From Caldicellulosiruptor acetigenus (GTDB taxonomy: Bacteria; Bacillota; Thermoanaerobacteria; Caldicellulosiruptorales; Caldicellulosiruptoraceae): 64,000 nucleotides of DNA. Under the pieces are notes generated by a model, which was not told the DNA's origin, did not search any database, and saw only the letters and a program-made list of their open reading frames with translations. The DNA lies in NCBI RefSeq assembly GCF_026914305.1, contig NZ_CP113866.1:1801501-1865500 (forward strand), given 5' to 3'. The position numbers and the translations under genes are program-made. This document shows, piece by piece, positions 1 through 9,382 of the stretch (positions are counted from its first letter, which is position 1; every line of letters starts with the position of its first letter).

Positions 1-94
1 TGTAAAGACTGTTACAACAAAAAGCTGCAATGCTATTTTTGTTGCCTTTTTATACTGCAATTCTTGTCCTTCCTTTCATGGCTTAAAAAGATTT

Positions 95-1381
95 CTAAAC
101 ACTCTCTTTCAAAAACTTCTCTATGCTCTTTACCTCTTTTACAAGAGCCTCTTCATCAAGTGTAAAAAGCTTTCCATTCATGTAAAGTATCTGACCATCC
201 ACTATTGTAGCATACACATTCGAAGGATTGCTACTGTAAACAACATTTGAAATCGGATTGTAACATGGCAGCATGTTAAAATCATTTGCTTTCAGCAGTA
301 CTATATCAGCGCAAAAACCTTCCTGAAGAACGCCTGTCTTGTTTATACCTGCTGCTATGGCTGCATTTACTGTTGCCATCTTTAGAATCTGCTGTGCATT
401 CAAAATATCTGATAACCTATACATTCCCTTTTCAAGCAAAGATGCTATGTGCATCTCTTCAAGCATATTCAAGTTATTGTTGCTTGCTGCAGAATCTGTG
501 CCAATGGCAACATTTACACCAGACTTTATCATATTTTGCACAGGTGCAAAGCCATTGCCAAGCTTGAGATTGCTTGTCGGGTTGTAAACACAAGATACAT
601 TTTTCTCTGCCATAATTTCGATATCCTCATCATCGACATACACGCAGTGTGCTGCTATACAAATTGTATCAAAAAGCCCTGCCTGATTGCATAGTTTTAC
701 AGGTGACATGTCATATTTTTCATAACATCCATTAACTTCATTTTCTGACTCACTAAGATGTATCATCACACCTGTTTTAAACTCCTGTGCAAGCTGTGCA
801 ACTTTTTCTAAAAGCTCATATGAACATGTATAAACCGAATGTGGGCCGAAAAACACTTTTATCTTGTCACTTGAATAATTATAAATCAGCTCTTTTGTCT
901 CATCAAGTCTAAGATCTTCTTTTTCATCTGTCTGAAGTCCTCGTGATAAAACTGCCTTTATACCTGTTTGCTGGACAGCTTTTGCTGTCATATCTTCATG
1001 AAAATACATGTCAAAAAACATTGTTGTGCCACTTTTGAGCATCTCTGCAATACCAAGAAGAGAAGAAAAATAAATCATCTCTTTCGTGAGCTTTTCTTCT
1101 GCCGGGAAAATCTTTTCAAATAACCACTCGTACAAAGGCAAATCATCTGCAAAAGAACGCAAAACTGTTTGACCACAGTGTGTATGGGCATTTATAAGTC
1201 CCGGCATGGCTATTAAATCTTTTCCTTCAATGACTTTAACACAAGCTTGCTCATAAATAGATAGCTCTATATTTTCTGCTATCCTTGCAATCTTGCCACT
1301 CTTGATAAGAATATCACCCTTTAGAACCTCATTTTGTGCATTACAAGTAATAATTGTAGCATTTTTAATCAATATATCCAT
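95..1381 (-). CDS. mtaD: 5-methylthioadenosine/S-adenosylhomocysteine deaminase
   Basis: Predicted cytosolic metal-dependent amidohydrolase that deaminates methylthioadenosine or S-adenosylhomocysteine (SAH) to the inosine form. The amidohydrolase metal site is readable: HTHCGQ at about residue 66 after MPGLINA, then GPHSVYT, HLSESE, AAHCVY and GTDSAASNN, which supply the usual His/His/Glu/His/Asp ligands. The length of about 428 residues is normal. I start at the ATG at 1381, five bases after the ahcY stop; an in-frame TTG at 1399 would add six residues overlapping ahcY. Lying directly behind ahcY, it probably works in SAH recycling. Another amidohydrolase specificity (chlorohydrolase or guanine deaminase-like) is the main alternative. 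Confidence 0.85.
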   Translation of the reverse strand: MDILIKNATIITCNAQNEVLKGDILIKSGKIARIAENIELSIYEQACVKVIEGKDLIAMPGLINAHTHCGQTVLRSFADDLPLYEWLFEKIFPAEEKLTKEMIYFSSLLGIAEMLKSGTTMFFDMYFHEDMTAKAVQQTGIKAVLSRGLQTDEKEDLRLDETKELIYNYSSDKIKVFFGPHSVYTCSYELLEKVAQLAQEFKTGVMIHLSESENEVNGCYEKYDMSPVKLCNQAGLFDTICIAAHCVYVDDEDIEIMAEKNVSCVYNPTSNLKLGNGFAPVQNMIKSGVNVAIGTDSAASNNNLNMLEEMHIASLLEKGMYRLSDILNAQQILKMATVNAAIAAGINKTGVLQEGFCADIVLLKANDFNMLPCYNPISNVVYSSNPSNVYATIVDGQILYMNGKLFTLDEEALVKEVKSIEKFLKESV

Positions 1382-1386
1382 TTTAC

Positions 1387-2637
1387 TTACACTTCCCAAC
1401 TTTCAAGGTATTTTTCCTGCTCAGGTGTGAGCCTGTCTATTTCAATCCCAAGAGACCTTAATTTAACCTCAGCAACAAACCTGTCAATTTCCTCTGGAAC
1501 GTTATACACTCTCTTTTCCAATTTTTTATGATTTTGGACAACGTATATACTTGACAGTGCTTGAATTGCAAATGACATATCCATAATCTCAATTGGATGT
1601 CCATCTGCTGCTGCAAGGTTGACAAGCCTTCCCTCTGCTATTACAAAAACCTCTTTGCCATTTTCAAGAAGATACCCCTGGATATTTTTTCTTGCCTCGT
1701 ACTTTTTGACTGCCTTTTTCTCAAGCGTAGTAATATCAATCTCAACATTAAAATGCCCACTGTTGCACAAGATTGCTCCATCTTTCATTTGCAAAATATG
1801 TTCATACCTTATCACATCCTTACACCCTGTTGCAGTAACAAATATATCCCCAATCTTTGCAGCATCTTGCATCCTCATTACCTCAAACCCGTCCATATAC
1901 GCTTCTAAAGCCTTGATTGGGTCAACCTCGCTAACTATCACTTTTGCACCAAGTCCCTGGGCTCTTTTAGCAATTCCCTTGCCGCAAAAACCATATCCCG
2001 CAACAACCACATACTTACCTGCAACTGTTATATTTGTGGTTCTCATTATCCCATCCCAAGTAGACTGACCAGTTCCAATTCGATTGTCAAAAAGATGTTT
2101 GCAATAAGCATTGTTGACTGCAATCATAGGGAATTTGAGCTTGCCTTCCCTTTCAAGGGCTCTGAGCCTTATTACCCCTGTTGTTGTCTCTTCACAGCCA
2201 CCAATTATTCTATTTCCCAAATCTTCTCGCTTGGTATGAAGAAGATACGTCAAATCTCCGCCATCATCAATGATTAGGTCTATATCATTTTCAAGAGTTT
2301 TCTCAAGATGATTAAAATATTCGGATGAATCCACACCTCTTATTGCAAACACCTCAATGCCCTCATGAACAAGAGCGCTGGCAACATCATCTTGAGTAGA
2401 TAAAGGATTGGACCCTGTTACAAATACATTGCTACCTAAGTCTTTCAAAAGCAAGGCAAGATTTGCCGTCTTTGCCTCAAGATGAACAGAAATTGCTACG
2501 TTAAAGCCTTTGAGTGGTTTTCTATCCTCATACTCTTTTCTTATCTGATTCAAAATAGGCATAAACCTTTTTGCCCAGTTAATTTTTTTGAGCCCATCTT
2601 CCCACAAAGAATAATCTTTGATAATTGACAACAGCAT
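1387..2637 (-). CDS. ahcY: S-adenosylhomocysteine hydrolase (possibly S-inosylhomocysteine hydrolase)
   Basis: NAD-dependent SAH hydrolase family, splitting SAH (or S-inosylhomocysteine) into homocysteine and a nucleoside. Visible marks are the Rossmann motif GYGFCGKG at about residue 220 followed by VSEVDPIKALEA, the substrate region NNAYCKHLFDNRIGTGQS, and CNSGHFNVEID. The length of about 416 residues matches the shorter prokaryotic form. The ATG at 2637 lies one codon inside a GTG at 2640, and AAGGGTG precedes it. It follows dnaB by about 30 bases and is followed at once by mtaD, so the two SAH enzymes are probably co-transcribed. The GTGQS segment differs from the classical CRES version, a trait I associate with archaeal/Thermotoga-type enzymes; substrate preference is therefore uncertain. 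Confidence 0.9.
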   Translation of the reverse strand: MLLSIIKDYSLWEDGLKKINWAKRFMPILNQIRKEYEDRKPLKGFNVAISVHLEAKTANLALLLKDLGSNVFVTGSNPLSTQDDVASALVHEGIEVFAIRGVDSSEYFNHLEKTLENDIDLIIDDGGDLTYLLHTKREDLGNRIIGGCEETTTGVIRLRALEREGKLKFPMIAVNNAYCKHLFDNRIGTGQSTWDGIMRTTNITVAGKYVVVAGYGFCGKGIAKRAQGLGAKVIVSEVDPIKALEAYMDGFEVMRMQDAAKIGDIFVTATGCKDVIRYEHILQMKDGAILCNSGHFNVEIDITTLEKKAVKKYEARKNIQGYLLENGKEVFVIAEGRLVNLAAADGHPIEIMDMSFAIQALSSIYVVQNHKKLEKRVYNVPEEIDRFVAEVKLRSLGIEIDRLTPEQEKYLESWEV

Positions 2638-2669
2638 CACACCCTTTTTTGATTTTATAGTTATTTTAC

Positions 2670-4013
2670 TTATCTATTTTTCTCCAAATCTTTGAACTTT
2701 GTATGTTTGTCCAAGAAAAGAAGCTCAATTGTACCAGTGGGTCCATTTCTGTGCTTTGCAATTATAAGCTCTGCTATGTGTTTTTTGTCAGTGTCAGGAT
2801 TGTAATACTCATCCCTGTACAAAAACGCAACAATGTCAGCATCCTGCTCGATTGCCCCACTTTCGCGAAGGTCAGAGAGAATCGGTCTGTGGTCAGCCCT
2901 TGTTTCAGGTGCACGGGATAGCTGTGAAAGAGCAAGTACTGGGACATTTAGTTCTCTTGCCAAGGCTTTTAATGACCTTGAAATCTCGGCAATCTCCTGC
3001 TGTTTGCTTTCAAACCTGCCACGAGCAGTCATAAGCTGCAAATAGTCAACCATCACAAGACCAAGCCCTTTTTCTTTGAGCTTGAGCCTTCTACACTTTG
3101 CCCTCATCTCAGAAACTGTTATGGCAGGCGTGTCGTCAATATAAATTGGAGCGTTTGACAAAAGTGCTAAAGCCTTTGCAAACTTTTTCCACTCTTCATC
3201 CTCTAAGTTGCCAGTTCTAAGCTTATGGCTGTCTATCATTGCTTCTGAGCAAATCATACGGGTTACAAGCTGTTCCTTTGACATCTCAAGACTGAAAATA
3301 GCAACAGGCACACCAGCTCTCAAAGCTGCGTGCTGGACAATGTTTAGCGCAAAACTTGTCTTGCCCATTGCAGGTCTTGCTGCGATAAGTATCAGGTCTG
3401 ATGGCTGAAGACCTGCTGTCATTCTGTCAAACTCAGCAAATCCTGTGGGCACACCTATGATATGTGATTTTCTGAGATACAACTCTTCTATCTTGTTGTA
3501 TGTTTCAATTAATATCTCTTTTAAATGAGAAAAATCTTTTGAATTTTTGTGAGAAATCACATTGAAGATTGTCTTTTCAGCAAAATCAACAATGTCTTCA
3601 ACTCTTTCTGTCTGGCTCTTGCACTTTTCAATAATCTTCATTGAAGAGTTTATGAGCTTTCTAAGTAGCGATTTTTCTTCAACAATCTTTGCATAATATG
3701 TAGCATTTGCAGTGGTCGGAGTATTTATCACAAGGCTTGTCAGATACTCATTTCCTCCAATCGCATCGAATGTTCCTCTCTCTCTCAGTCTTTCAGCTAC
3801 AGTTATGACATCCACCGGTTTGCCCTCTTCAAAAAGGTCCATTATAGCAGCAAAAATCTCTTTAAGCTGTGGCGTTGAAAAATCTTCTTCTGTCAAAATC
3901 TCTGCAACATCAGAAATTACCTCGCGGCTCAAAAGCATTGCACCTACAACCGCTTCTTCTGCTTCGCGGCTTTCGGGCATCTGACCCTGGTTTTGAACAA
4001 TGTCGGGCTCCAT
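2670..4013 (-). CDS. dnaB: replicative DNA helicase DnaB
   Basis: Hexameric 5'-3' replicative helicase of the replisome. It has the N-terminal DnaB domain (residues 10-110, starting PESREAEEAVVGAM) and the C-terminal RecA-like ATPase with Walker A ARPAMGKTSFALN near residue 210, SLEMSKEQL, Walker B LVMVDYLQLM, and the late motifs SQLSRAPE and SDLRESGAIEQDAD. Its 447 residues are typical, with no intein. The start ATG follows GAGGAAG at a reasonable distance. It lies downstream of rplI in the gene order seen in Bacillus subtilis (yybS-gdpP-rplI-dnaB equivalents), so it is probably the distal member of that operon. Confidence 0.97.
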   Translation of the reverse strand: MEPDIVQNQGQMPESREAEEAVVGAMLLSREVISDVAEILTEEDFSTPQLKEIFAAIMDLFEEGKPVDVITVAERLRERGTFDAIGGNEYLTSLVINTPTTANATYYAKIVEEKSLLRKLINSSMKIIEKCKSQTERVEDIVDFAEKTIFNVISHKNSKDFSHLKEILIETYNKIEELYLRKSHIIGVPTGFAEFDRMTAGLQPSDLILIAARPAMGKTSFALNIVQHAALRAGVPVAIFSLEMSKEQLVTRMICSEAMIDSHKLRTGNLEDEEWKKFAKALALLSNAPIYIDDTPAITVSEMRAKCRRLKLKEKGLGLVMVDYLQLMTARGRFESKQQEIAEISRSLKALARELNVPVLALSQLSRAPETRADHRPILSDLRESGAIEQDADIVAFLYRDEYYNPDTDKKHIAELIIAKHRNGPTGTIELLFLDKHTKFKDLEKNR

Positions 4014-4038
4014 CTTTTACTCACTTCCTCAAATCTAC

Positions 4039-4485
4039 TTAGCTTGCTGTCACATGAACTTTAAGCTTTGCCACAACTCCCTGATATAGTCTAATAACAA
4101 CATCATAGCTTCCGATAAGCTTTATAGGGTCATCAAGCTCTATTTTCTTCTTGTCAATGTCAAACCCAAGCTGCTTTTTTATCTCATCAGCAATCTCTTT
4201 GTTTGTTATAGAACCAAAAAGCTTTCCATTTTCACCTGCTTTTGCTTTTATAATAATCTGGCTCTTTTCAAGCTTACTTGCCAAATCCTTTGCAGCTTGC
4301 AATTCTTTTTCCTTTTTCTTCTGTTCAGCCTCTTTCTTTTCTTTTATATGCTTTTCTAACCCTTCTGTTGCCGGTAGAGCAATCTTTCTTGGAATTAAAT
4401 AGTTTCTGGCATACCCATCGTTTACTTCAACTATTGAATCTTTCTTCCCAAGTCCTTTTACATCTTGCAAAAGTACAACCTTCAT
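4039..4485 (-). CDS. rplI: 50S ribosomal protein L9
   Basis: Ribosomal protein L9, binding 23S rRNA at the base of the L1 stalk. The N-terminal L9 signature is clear (MKVVLLQDVKGLGKKDS, then GYARNYLIP), followed by the long Lys/Glu-rich connecting helix (residues about 40-75) and the C-terminal domain (GKLFGSIT, KKIELDDPIK). I start at the ATG at 4485, which gives the family-standard MKVVLL; the GTG at 4497 would add four residues and sits too close to the AAGGAG site. It lies between gdpP and dnaB with short spacers, the usual Firmicute order. Confidence 0.97.
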   Translation of the reverse strand: MKVVLLQDVKGLGKKDSIVEVNDGYARNYLIPRKIALPATEGLEKHIKEKKEAEQKKKEKELQAAKDLASKLEKSQIIIKAKAGENGKLFGSITNKEIADEIKKQLGFDIDKKKIELDDPIKLIGSYDVVIRLYQGVVAKLKVHVTAS

Positions 4486-4515
4486 CTTAGAATACACACT
4501 CCTTTTTGTTTCAAT

Positions 4516-6519
4516 TTAGATGTTTCTGTTTTCGTTAATATATTCTTGAATGGCCTTTAAAAGAACCTCTTTTGCCTCTTCAATGCTTCTGTTTTCAAGC
4601 CTTGCTCCTGCTGTCTCTAAATGACCTCCACCGCCAATTTTTTCTAATATAACCTGAACATTTATCTTTCCATTCGACCGGCCGCTTATTAGCACACTGT
4701 TTTCTATTTTGCACACAACAAAAGAAGCGTCAATCCCTTTTATGTTCAAAAGCTCATCTGCCACCTTTGCTATTATAACATTATCCCGGCACACTTGTGA
4801 ATAATCAACCACAAGCGCAATATTGCTATAAATGATTTCCAGGTTCGAAATGAGCTGACTTTTTAAAATATAGCTTTCCAAGTCTTCTTTTAAGTACTCT
4901 TTAATAGCTTCCGGCATAGCATCATTCTCTCTGAGGTACGTTGCAACCTCAAAAGTCCTCACACCAACATTTTTTGTAAATCCTCTTGTGTCAATCATTA
5001 TGCCCGCCAATAGTATCTCTGCCTCAAATTTTTTCAGTTTTATCCCTTCATAGCTCAAAAGCTCTGCAACAAGTTCAGATACAGATGAAGCGTATGTTTC
5101 TGAATAGCAAATGAGAGCCTGTTCTATCCAGTCGGCAGGCCTTCTGTGATGGTCAATTACAATTATCTTTTCAAACTCCAAAATCATGTTTGGAATATCG
5201 ATGTAACTTGTTCTTTGAGTGTCTACCACAAACAAAAGAGAGGTTTTTGTTTTCATCTTCAAAGCTTTTTGCTGGTCAATTATTATATTCTGATATTGAG
5301 GATCATCAAGTAGCATCTGAAGAAAGTTTTTAATCGTAGGATTGTAAGAATTAATTACAATGTACACTTCCTTACCCAAATTTAGGCACAACTTACTCAA
5401 ACCCACAGCTGCACCCAGACAGTCAAGGTCAAAATACTGATGGCCAATAATAAATATCTTATCAGAATGTTTCACAATCTCTTTTATTGTCTGTGCCATA
5501 ACACGTGAGCGCACCTTTGAACGCTTTTCGTGTTCTTTTGTTTTACCTCCAAAAAATTCAAATTTACCATCATGAAATATTACAAACTGGTCACCGCCGC
5601 GGCTGAGTGCCATGTCAAGAGCTGTTTTTGCATCCTTTTGTGCCTGGAATATAGAGTCTTGCCTTATGCCAATACCGCAGCTTATGGTAGGAATTATCTT
5701 ATTGTACAAATTTACTTCTTTTATCTGCTCCAAAATATTAAATCTTCTTTCCTGCATCTTGTAAAAGGCTTCTTTATTGCATATAAAAAAGTACTTGTCC
5801 CGTTCATACTTCATTAAAAACACATCTGACCTTATTTGATTGTAAAACCAATCAGTGATACGTTTTTCTATCTCAGAAACAATAGAAGATTTAGATACCT
5901 CCGGTGCTGAATTCAGAACATCTTCATAGTTGTCAATGGTCAAATAACCAAAAACAACATTTTGTATTTCATATTTCTTTTGAAGAAGAACAAAATCAGT
6001 AACATCAACAAAGTAAAATAGGTTCAAAAACCTCTTCTCGTTCTTCCCTTCCTCCACCTCAACAATGGTTACCAAAACATCAAAGAAAGCACTTTCATAT
6101 TCAAACTTTTCAATCTTATTTTTTCCCTCCAAAACGGCTGAATAAAGCTCAGGAAGCTCATCTTTGAGATTTTTGCCTATCAATTTTTTGTTCTTTACTG
6201 TATTTAGAAATTTATGATTGTACCATATTATATCCCCATTGTACTCTGAAATAAGAATCGGAAATGGAAACTTCAAGAGTGTATCTTTTGATGCTGTGTC
6301 TATGTTAAGAGTGAGAGTTTCTATATATTCTAAAAGCTGTTTGTTCTTTTTTCTGTTGAGCCTCAAATTGTAAATGGCAAGTAGAACAATCAGTGAAAGA
6401 CAAATTAAGCCAATCTTGATATCAAAATATAGGATTATAAAATCAAAAAGTAAAGAAAGTATAAAACCTGCCTGGGAGACAGAAAAGTCAAATCTTAAGT
6501 GAGACTTTTTATCTTTCAC
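4516..6519 (-). CDS. gdpP: cyclic-di-AMP phosphodiesterase GdpP (YybT family)
   Basis: Membrane-bound phosphodiesterase that hydrolyses c-di-AMP. Order of parts: two membrane helices (about residues 12-50), a PAS-like domain (about 60-170), a degenerate GGDEF-type domain (about 175-315) and a C-terminal DHH/DHHA1 unit. The DHH part shows GHQYFDLDCLGAA, VVDTQRTSY and VIDHHRR; DHHA1 ends with GGGGHLETAGA. The 667 residues are normal. It begins with GTG overlapping the DUF2232 stop by four bases, with GAGGGTGG upstream, so it is translationally coupled. The GGDEF region has no GGDEF signature, as is usual for the family. Confidence 0.93.
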   Translation of the reverse strand: MKDKKSHLRFDFSVSQAGFILSLLFDFIILYFDIKIGLICLSLIVLLAIYNLRLNRKKNKQLLEYIETLTLNIDTASKDTLLKFPFPILISEYNGDIIWYNHKFLNTVKNKKLIGKNLKDELPELYSAVLEGKNKIEKFEYESAFFDVLVTIVEVEEGKNEKRFLNLFYFVDVTDFVLLQKKYEIQNVVFGYLTIDNYEDVLNSAPEVSKSSIVSEIEKRITDWFYNQIRSDVFLMKYERDKYFFICNKEAFYKMQERRFNILEQIKEVNLYNKIIPTISCGIGIRQDSIFQAQKDAKTALDMALSRGGDQFVIFHDGKFEFFGGKTKEHEKRSKVRSRVMAQTIKEIVKHSDKIFIIGHQYFDLDCLGAAVGLSKLCLNLGKEVYIVINSYNPTIKNFLQMLLDDPQYQNIIIDQQKALKMKTKTSLLFVVDTQRTSYIDIPNMILEFEKIIVIDHHRRPADWIEQALICYSETYASSVSELVAELLSYEGIKLKKFEAEILLAGIMIDTRGFTKNVGVRTFEVATYLRENDAMPEAIKEYLKEDLESYILKSQLISNLEIIYSNIALVVDYSQVCRDNVIIAKVADELLNIKGIDASFVVCKIENSVLISGRSNGKINVQVILEKIGGGGHLETAGARLENRSIEEAKEVLLKAIQEYINENRNI

Positions 6520-7424
6520 AATTCCACCCTCTTTGGTTTGCGTTTTTTAAAATCAAGTATAAGGTCCAGAAAACCTATAAATATCATTAAAATTAAAAAT
6601 TGCATACCGAATATGATTAAAACTGTAAAAAGCCAGCCTCTAATAAATTGTGAATTAATCTTTTCTTCTATCACCGCATATATCAAAGAAAGTGACTGAA
6701 TAAACAAAAGCAATAAAAGGATTATTATCATATTGCTCACAACAACATAAAAAGCACCAACGGTTGTTGGAAATAGAGAAAGAATAAAGAATACTACAAC
6801 TCCAACTGTAACTTCTTTGGGCATAAATAGCTTTGAAAAAGGTAAAAACTCCTTCTGAATTCCAACTTTGTTTGCAACAAATTTAGCAATATAATATCCA
6901 AAAAGCGCAAATACGATTGCTTCAACAATTACAAATCCAGGCATCATGAGTTTAAAAAATTCAACTAACCTATCTGAGAGATTGTCGTCACCAATTACTC
7001 TAAAATAACTTTCAAACATCCCCTTTAAAAGAGAAAGAACTTGGGCAACTTCATCTTTCTTATAAAGAACCTTTATAGCTTTTATAACAAGCACCTGGTA
7101 GAGCAAAAATCCTGCTGTCAGCGTTGCAAAATCCATAACAGTGGTCTTTGAAATTTGCAAAAGCAAAAATACGCATATGGGCAAGATAAATGTAATTAAG
7201 AGAAAAAGAAAATTAATTGGAGATTTACCAATAATCATAAGAATTAGAACAGAAATGGCATATGATATAACCATCCTTTTTATAAAATCCTCTTTTACTG
7301 CTACAACATAAAGAGGAAAACCTACCAAAGCCAAAATGGGATTAAACTGAAGTAAAAATAAAATAACTTGAAAAACTCCAAAAGCAATTAAAATAAACCC
7401 TTCTTTTAAAAGTTTATTGTTCAT
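6516..7424 (-). CDS. DUF2232 (YybS-like) polytopic membrane protein
   Basis: Hydrophobic protein of 302 residues with about eight predicted membrane segments and a basic C-terminus (FKKRKPKRVEL). By position, directly before gdpP, rplI and dnaB, it matches YybS of Bacillus, whose biochemical role is not settled. The 3' end overlaps the gdpP start by four bases. It follows pheA by 35 bases. I see no catalytic motif; assignment rests on topology and conserved gene order. Confidence 0.8.
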   Translation of the reverse strand: MNNKLLKEGFILIAFGVFQVILFLLQFNPILALVGFPLYVVAVKEDFIKRMVISYAISVLILMIIGKSPINFLFLLITFILPICVFLLLQISKTTVMDFATLTAGFLLYQVLVIKAIKVLYKKDEVAQVLSLLKGMFESYFRVIGDDNLSDRLVEFFKLMMPGFVIVEAIVFALFGYYIAKFVANKVGIQKEFLPFSKLFMPKEVTVGVVVFFILSLFPTTVGAFYVVVSNMIIILLLLLFIQSLSLIYAVIEEKINSQFIRGWLFTVLIIFGMQFLILMIFIGFLDLILDFKKRKPKRVEL

Positions 7425-7459
7425 CTATCTTTCACATCCATCCTCAATTTATTATCATC

Positions 7460-8278
7460 TCATTTATCTGGACAAACAACAGAATAGGAACCTAAAAGCT
7501 TAAAAAATGTAGATTTTCGTTGAACCACCTTTAGTGCATCACTCACATCTTCTTCATCCACAAATCCATCTATATCAACAAAAAACACATACTCACCAAG
7601 ATTGGTCTTTGCCGGTCGTGACTCTATCTTTGTCAAATTTAAGTCATAAAGATTAAAAATAGCCAAAATCTTGTAAAGACTTCCTGGCTTATCATAGGTT
7701 GAGAAGATAATTGATGTCTTATTTTTCTCGCCCTTTTCAAAGTTAGCATTCTTGTTTATAATAAAAAACCTTGTGTAATTGTTATCGTGGTTTATTGGCC
7801 CAGCCAAGATTTTAAGATTATTTTGCCGTGCTGCAAAAGATGAACAAATTGCAGCGTCTACTTCACCTTCTGCACACATCCTTGCAGCATATGATGTACT
7901 GCTAACTTGTATCAGTTTTGCCTGTTTAAAATTCTTTCTCAAATAGTCATGGCACTGAGAAAACGCCTGCGGATGTGAGGCAATTGTTAAAATTTGTTCT
8001 TTCTCTTCTCTTGCGCAAAGATAATGCTCTACTTTCAAAACTATCTCTTTTACTATATAAACCTGGGATTTTAACAGATAATCAAGGGTTGTTGAGACGC
8101 TTCCTTCAATGGAGTTTTCAACAGGAACAACTCCAAACTCAGCTCTATTTTCTTCAATGGTCTCAAACACATCATCTATAGTCTCGCATGCGATAAGTTT
8201 TTCTCTTTCTTTGCCAAAAAATCTTCTTGCAGCTTCATATGAATATGAACCAATAGGACCTAAATATGCAACCTTCAC
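7460..8278 (-). CDS. pheA: prephenate dehydratase with ACT domain
   Basis: Converts prephenate to phenylpyruvate for phenylalanine synthesis. The catalytic domain (residues 1-175) has MKVAYLGPIGSYS, VVPVENSIEGSV, SHPQAFSQC, STSYAAR and the NYTRFF motif whose Thr is catalytic. The C-terminal ACT domain (about 190-270) has KPGSLYKIL and KIESRPAKT, the phenylalanine-binding motifs, so feedback inhibition is likely. No chorismate mutase domain is fused. It starts with GTG preceded by GAGGTG. It is separated from the hisC-aroF-tyrA-aroA operon, which lies 30 kb away. Confidence 0.95.
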   Translation of the reverse strand: MKVAYLGPIGSYSYEAARRFFGKEREKLIACETIDDVFETIEENRAEFGVVPVENSIEGSVSTTLDYLLKSQVYIVKEIVLKVEHYLCAREEKEQILTIASHPQAFSQCHDYLRKNFKQAKLIQVSSTSYAARMCAEGEVDAAICSSFAARQNNLKILAGPINHDNNYTRFFIINKNANFEKGEKNKTSIIFSTYDKPGSLYKILAIFNLYDLNLTKIESRPAKTNLGEYVFFVDIDGFVDEEDVSDALKVVQRKSTFFKLLGSYSVVCPDK

Positions 8279-8348
8279 CTTTTCACCTCATAACCTGCTT
8301 TTTATATATTTTAACATTGATTGTGAAAGTATAAAAGACAAACATATC

Positions 8349-8403
8349 AAAAAGGCTCCCCGCCTAAAATTTACTTTAAACTTTTCAGGCAGAGAGCCTT
8401 TTT
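8349..8403 (-). terminator. intrinsic terminator after porB
   Basis: Inverted repeat AAAAAGGCTC...GAGCCTTTTT with an inner GCCT/AGGC pair, T-rich on both sides. It lies just past the porB stop and before the pheA start region, so it should end the por transcript on the minus strand. Confidence 0.8.
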
Positions 8404-8426
8404 GCTTTTGCTATACATTATATCGC

Positions 8427-9365
8427 TTATTTTTCACCACAAAGTTCTAAAAGTCTTTCCCATCTTCTGTCAACTTCCTGCTGAATCTGCTCAATTAAGT
8501 GTTCATTTCCCTTTTTGAACAGATGTCTGAACCTTCCTTGAGTCTTTAAAAACTCAACAACAGGAAGCTTTTCTTTTGGCTTGTATGTGAGCCTGTACTG
8601 ACCATTTACAACCTCATAAAGTGGCCAGAAACATGTATCAACTGCAAGCTTTGAAATTTCAATGAGCTTTGATGTCTCATACCTCCAACCTCTTGGACAT
8701 GGAGCCAAAACATTTAAAAATGCTGGTCCATCTGTATAAAGTGCCTTTTCAGCCTTTTCAATTAAGTCTTTGAGGTTTGGTGTGATGAAAGCTGTCTGTG
8801 CAACATACGGAATTCCATGCGCAACCATTATTTCTGTTAAATCTTTTCTCCACTGCATCTTACCTGGAATCACTTTTCCCTGTGGAGATGTTGTTGTATC
8901 AGCATAAAGCGGTGTAGCAGAAGATCTCTGGATACCTGTGTTCATATAAGCACCGTTGTCATAGCAGACATATACCATGTTGTGTCCTCTTTCCATTGCA
9001 CCAGAAAGAGACTGAAGACCAATATCGTATGTTCCACCGTCGCCACCAAACGCGATGAACTTAAACTCGCCCTGGACTTTTCCTTTTTTCTTCAAAACCT
9101 TGTATGCAGCCTCAGCACCGGCAACTGTTGCAGCAGCGTTCTCAAACGCACTGTGGATGAATGAGTCTTTCCATGCTGTGTATGGATAGATACAGCTTGA
9201 AACCTCCAAACATCCTGTTGCAACACCAACAACAGCCCTATCTTCTGGTTTGAGTGCGCGCAGTACTGCTCTTACAGCAACAGGTGCACCGCACCCTGCA
9301 CACATCCTGTGCCCGCCTGTAAACCTTTCAGGTCTTGCTGCAAGCTCTTTTATATTGTATGCCAT
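8427..9365 (-). CDS. porB: pyruvate:ferredoxin oxidoreductase beta subunit (TPP-binding)
   Basis: Thiamine-diphosphate subunit of 2-oxoacid (most likely pyruvate) ferredoxin oxidoreductase, making acetyl-CoA, CO2 and reduced ferredoxin. The [4Fe-4S] CAGCGAPV motif is at about residue 22, with TGCLEVSS, and the TPP motif begins GGDGGTYDIG and runs to CYDNGAYMNTGIQRS. Its 312 residues are typical of four-subunit enzymes. It is the last gene of a gamma-delta-alpha-beta operon with 17 bases to porA. Substrate cannot be proven from sequence, but YMNTGIQRS and the subunit order are POR-like. Confidence 0.93.
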   Translation of the reverse strand: MAYNIKELAARPERFTGGHRMCAGCGAPVAVRAVLRALKPEDRAVVGVATGCLEVSSCIYPYTAWKDSFIHSAFENAAATVAGAEAAYKVLKKKGKVQGEFKFIAFGGDGGTYDIGLQSLSGAMERGHNMVYVCYDNGAYMNTGIQRSSATPLYADTTTSPQGKVIPGKMQWRKDLTEIMVAHGIPYVAQTAFITPNLKDLIEKAEKALYTDGPAFLNVLAPCPRGWRYETSKLIEISKLAVDTCFWPLYEVVNGQYRLTYKPKEKLPVVEFLKTQGRFRHLFKKGNEHLIEQIQQEVDRRWERLLELCGEK

Positions 9366-9382
9366 CTTTATTTTGCACCTCC

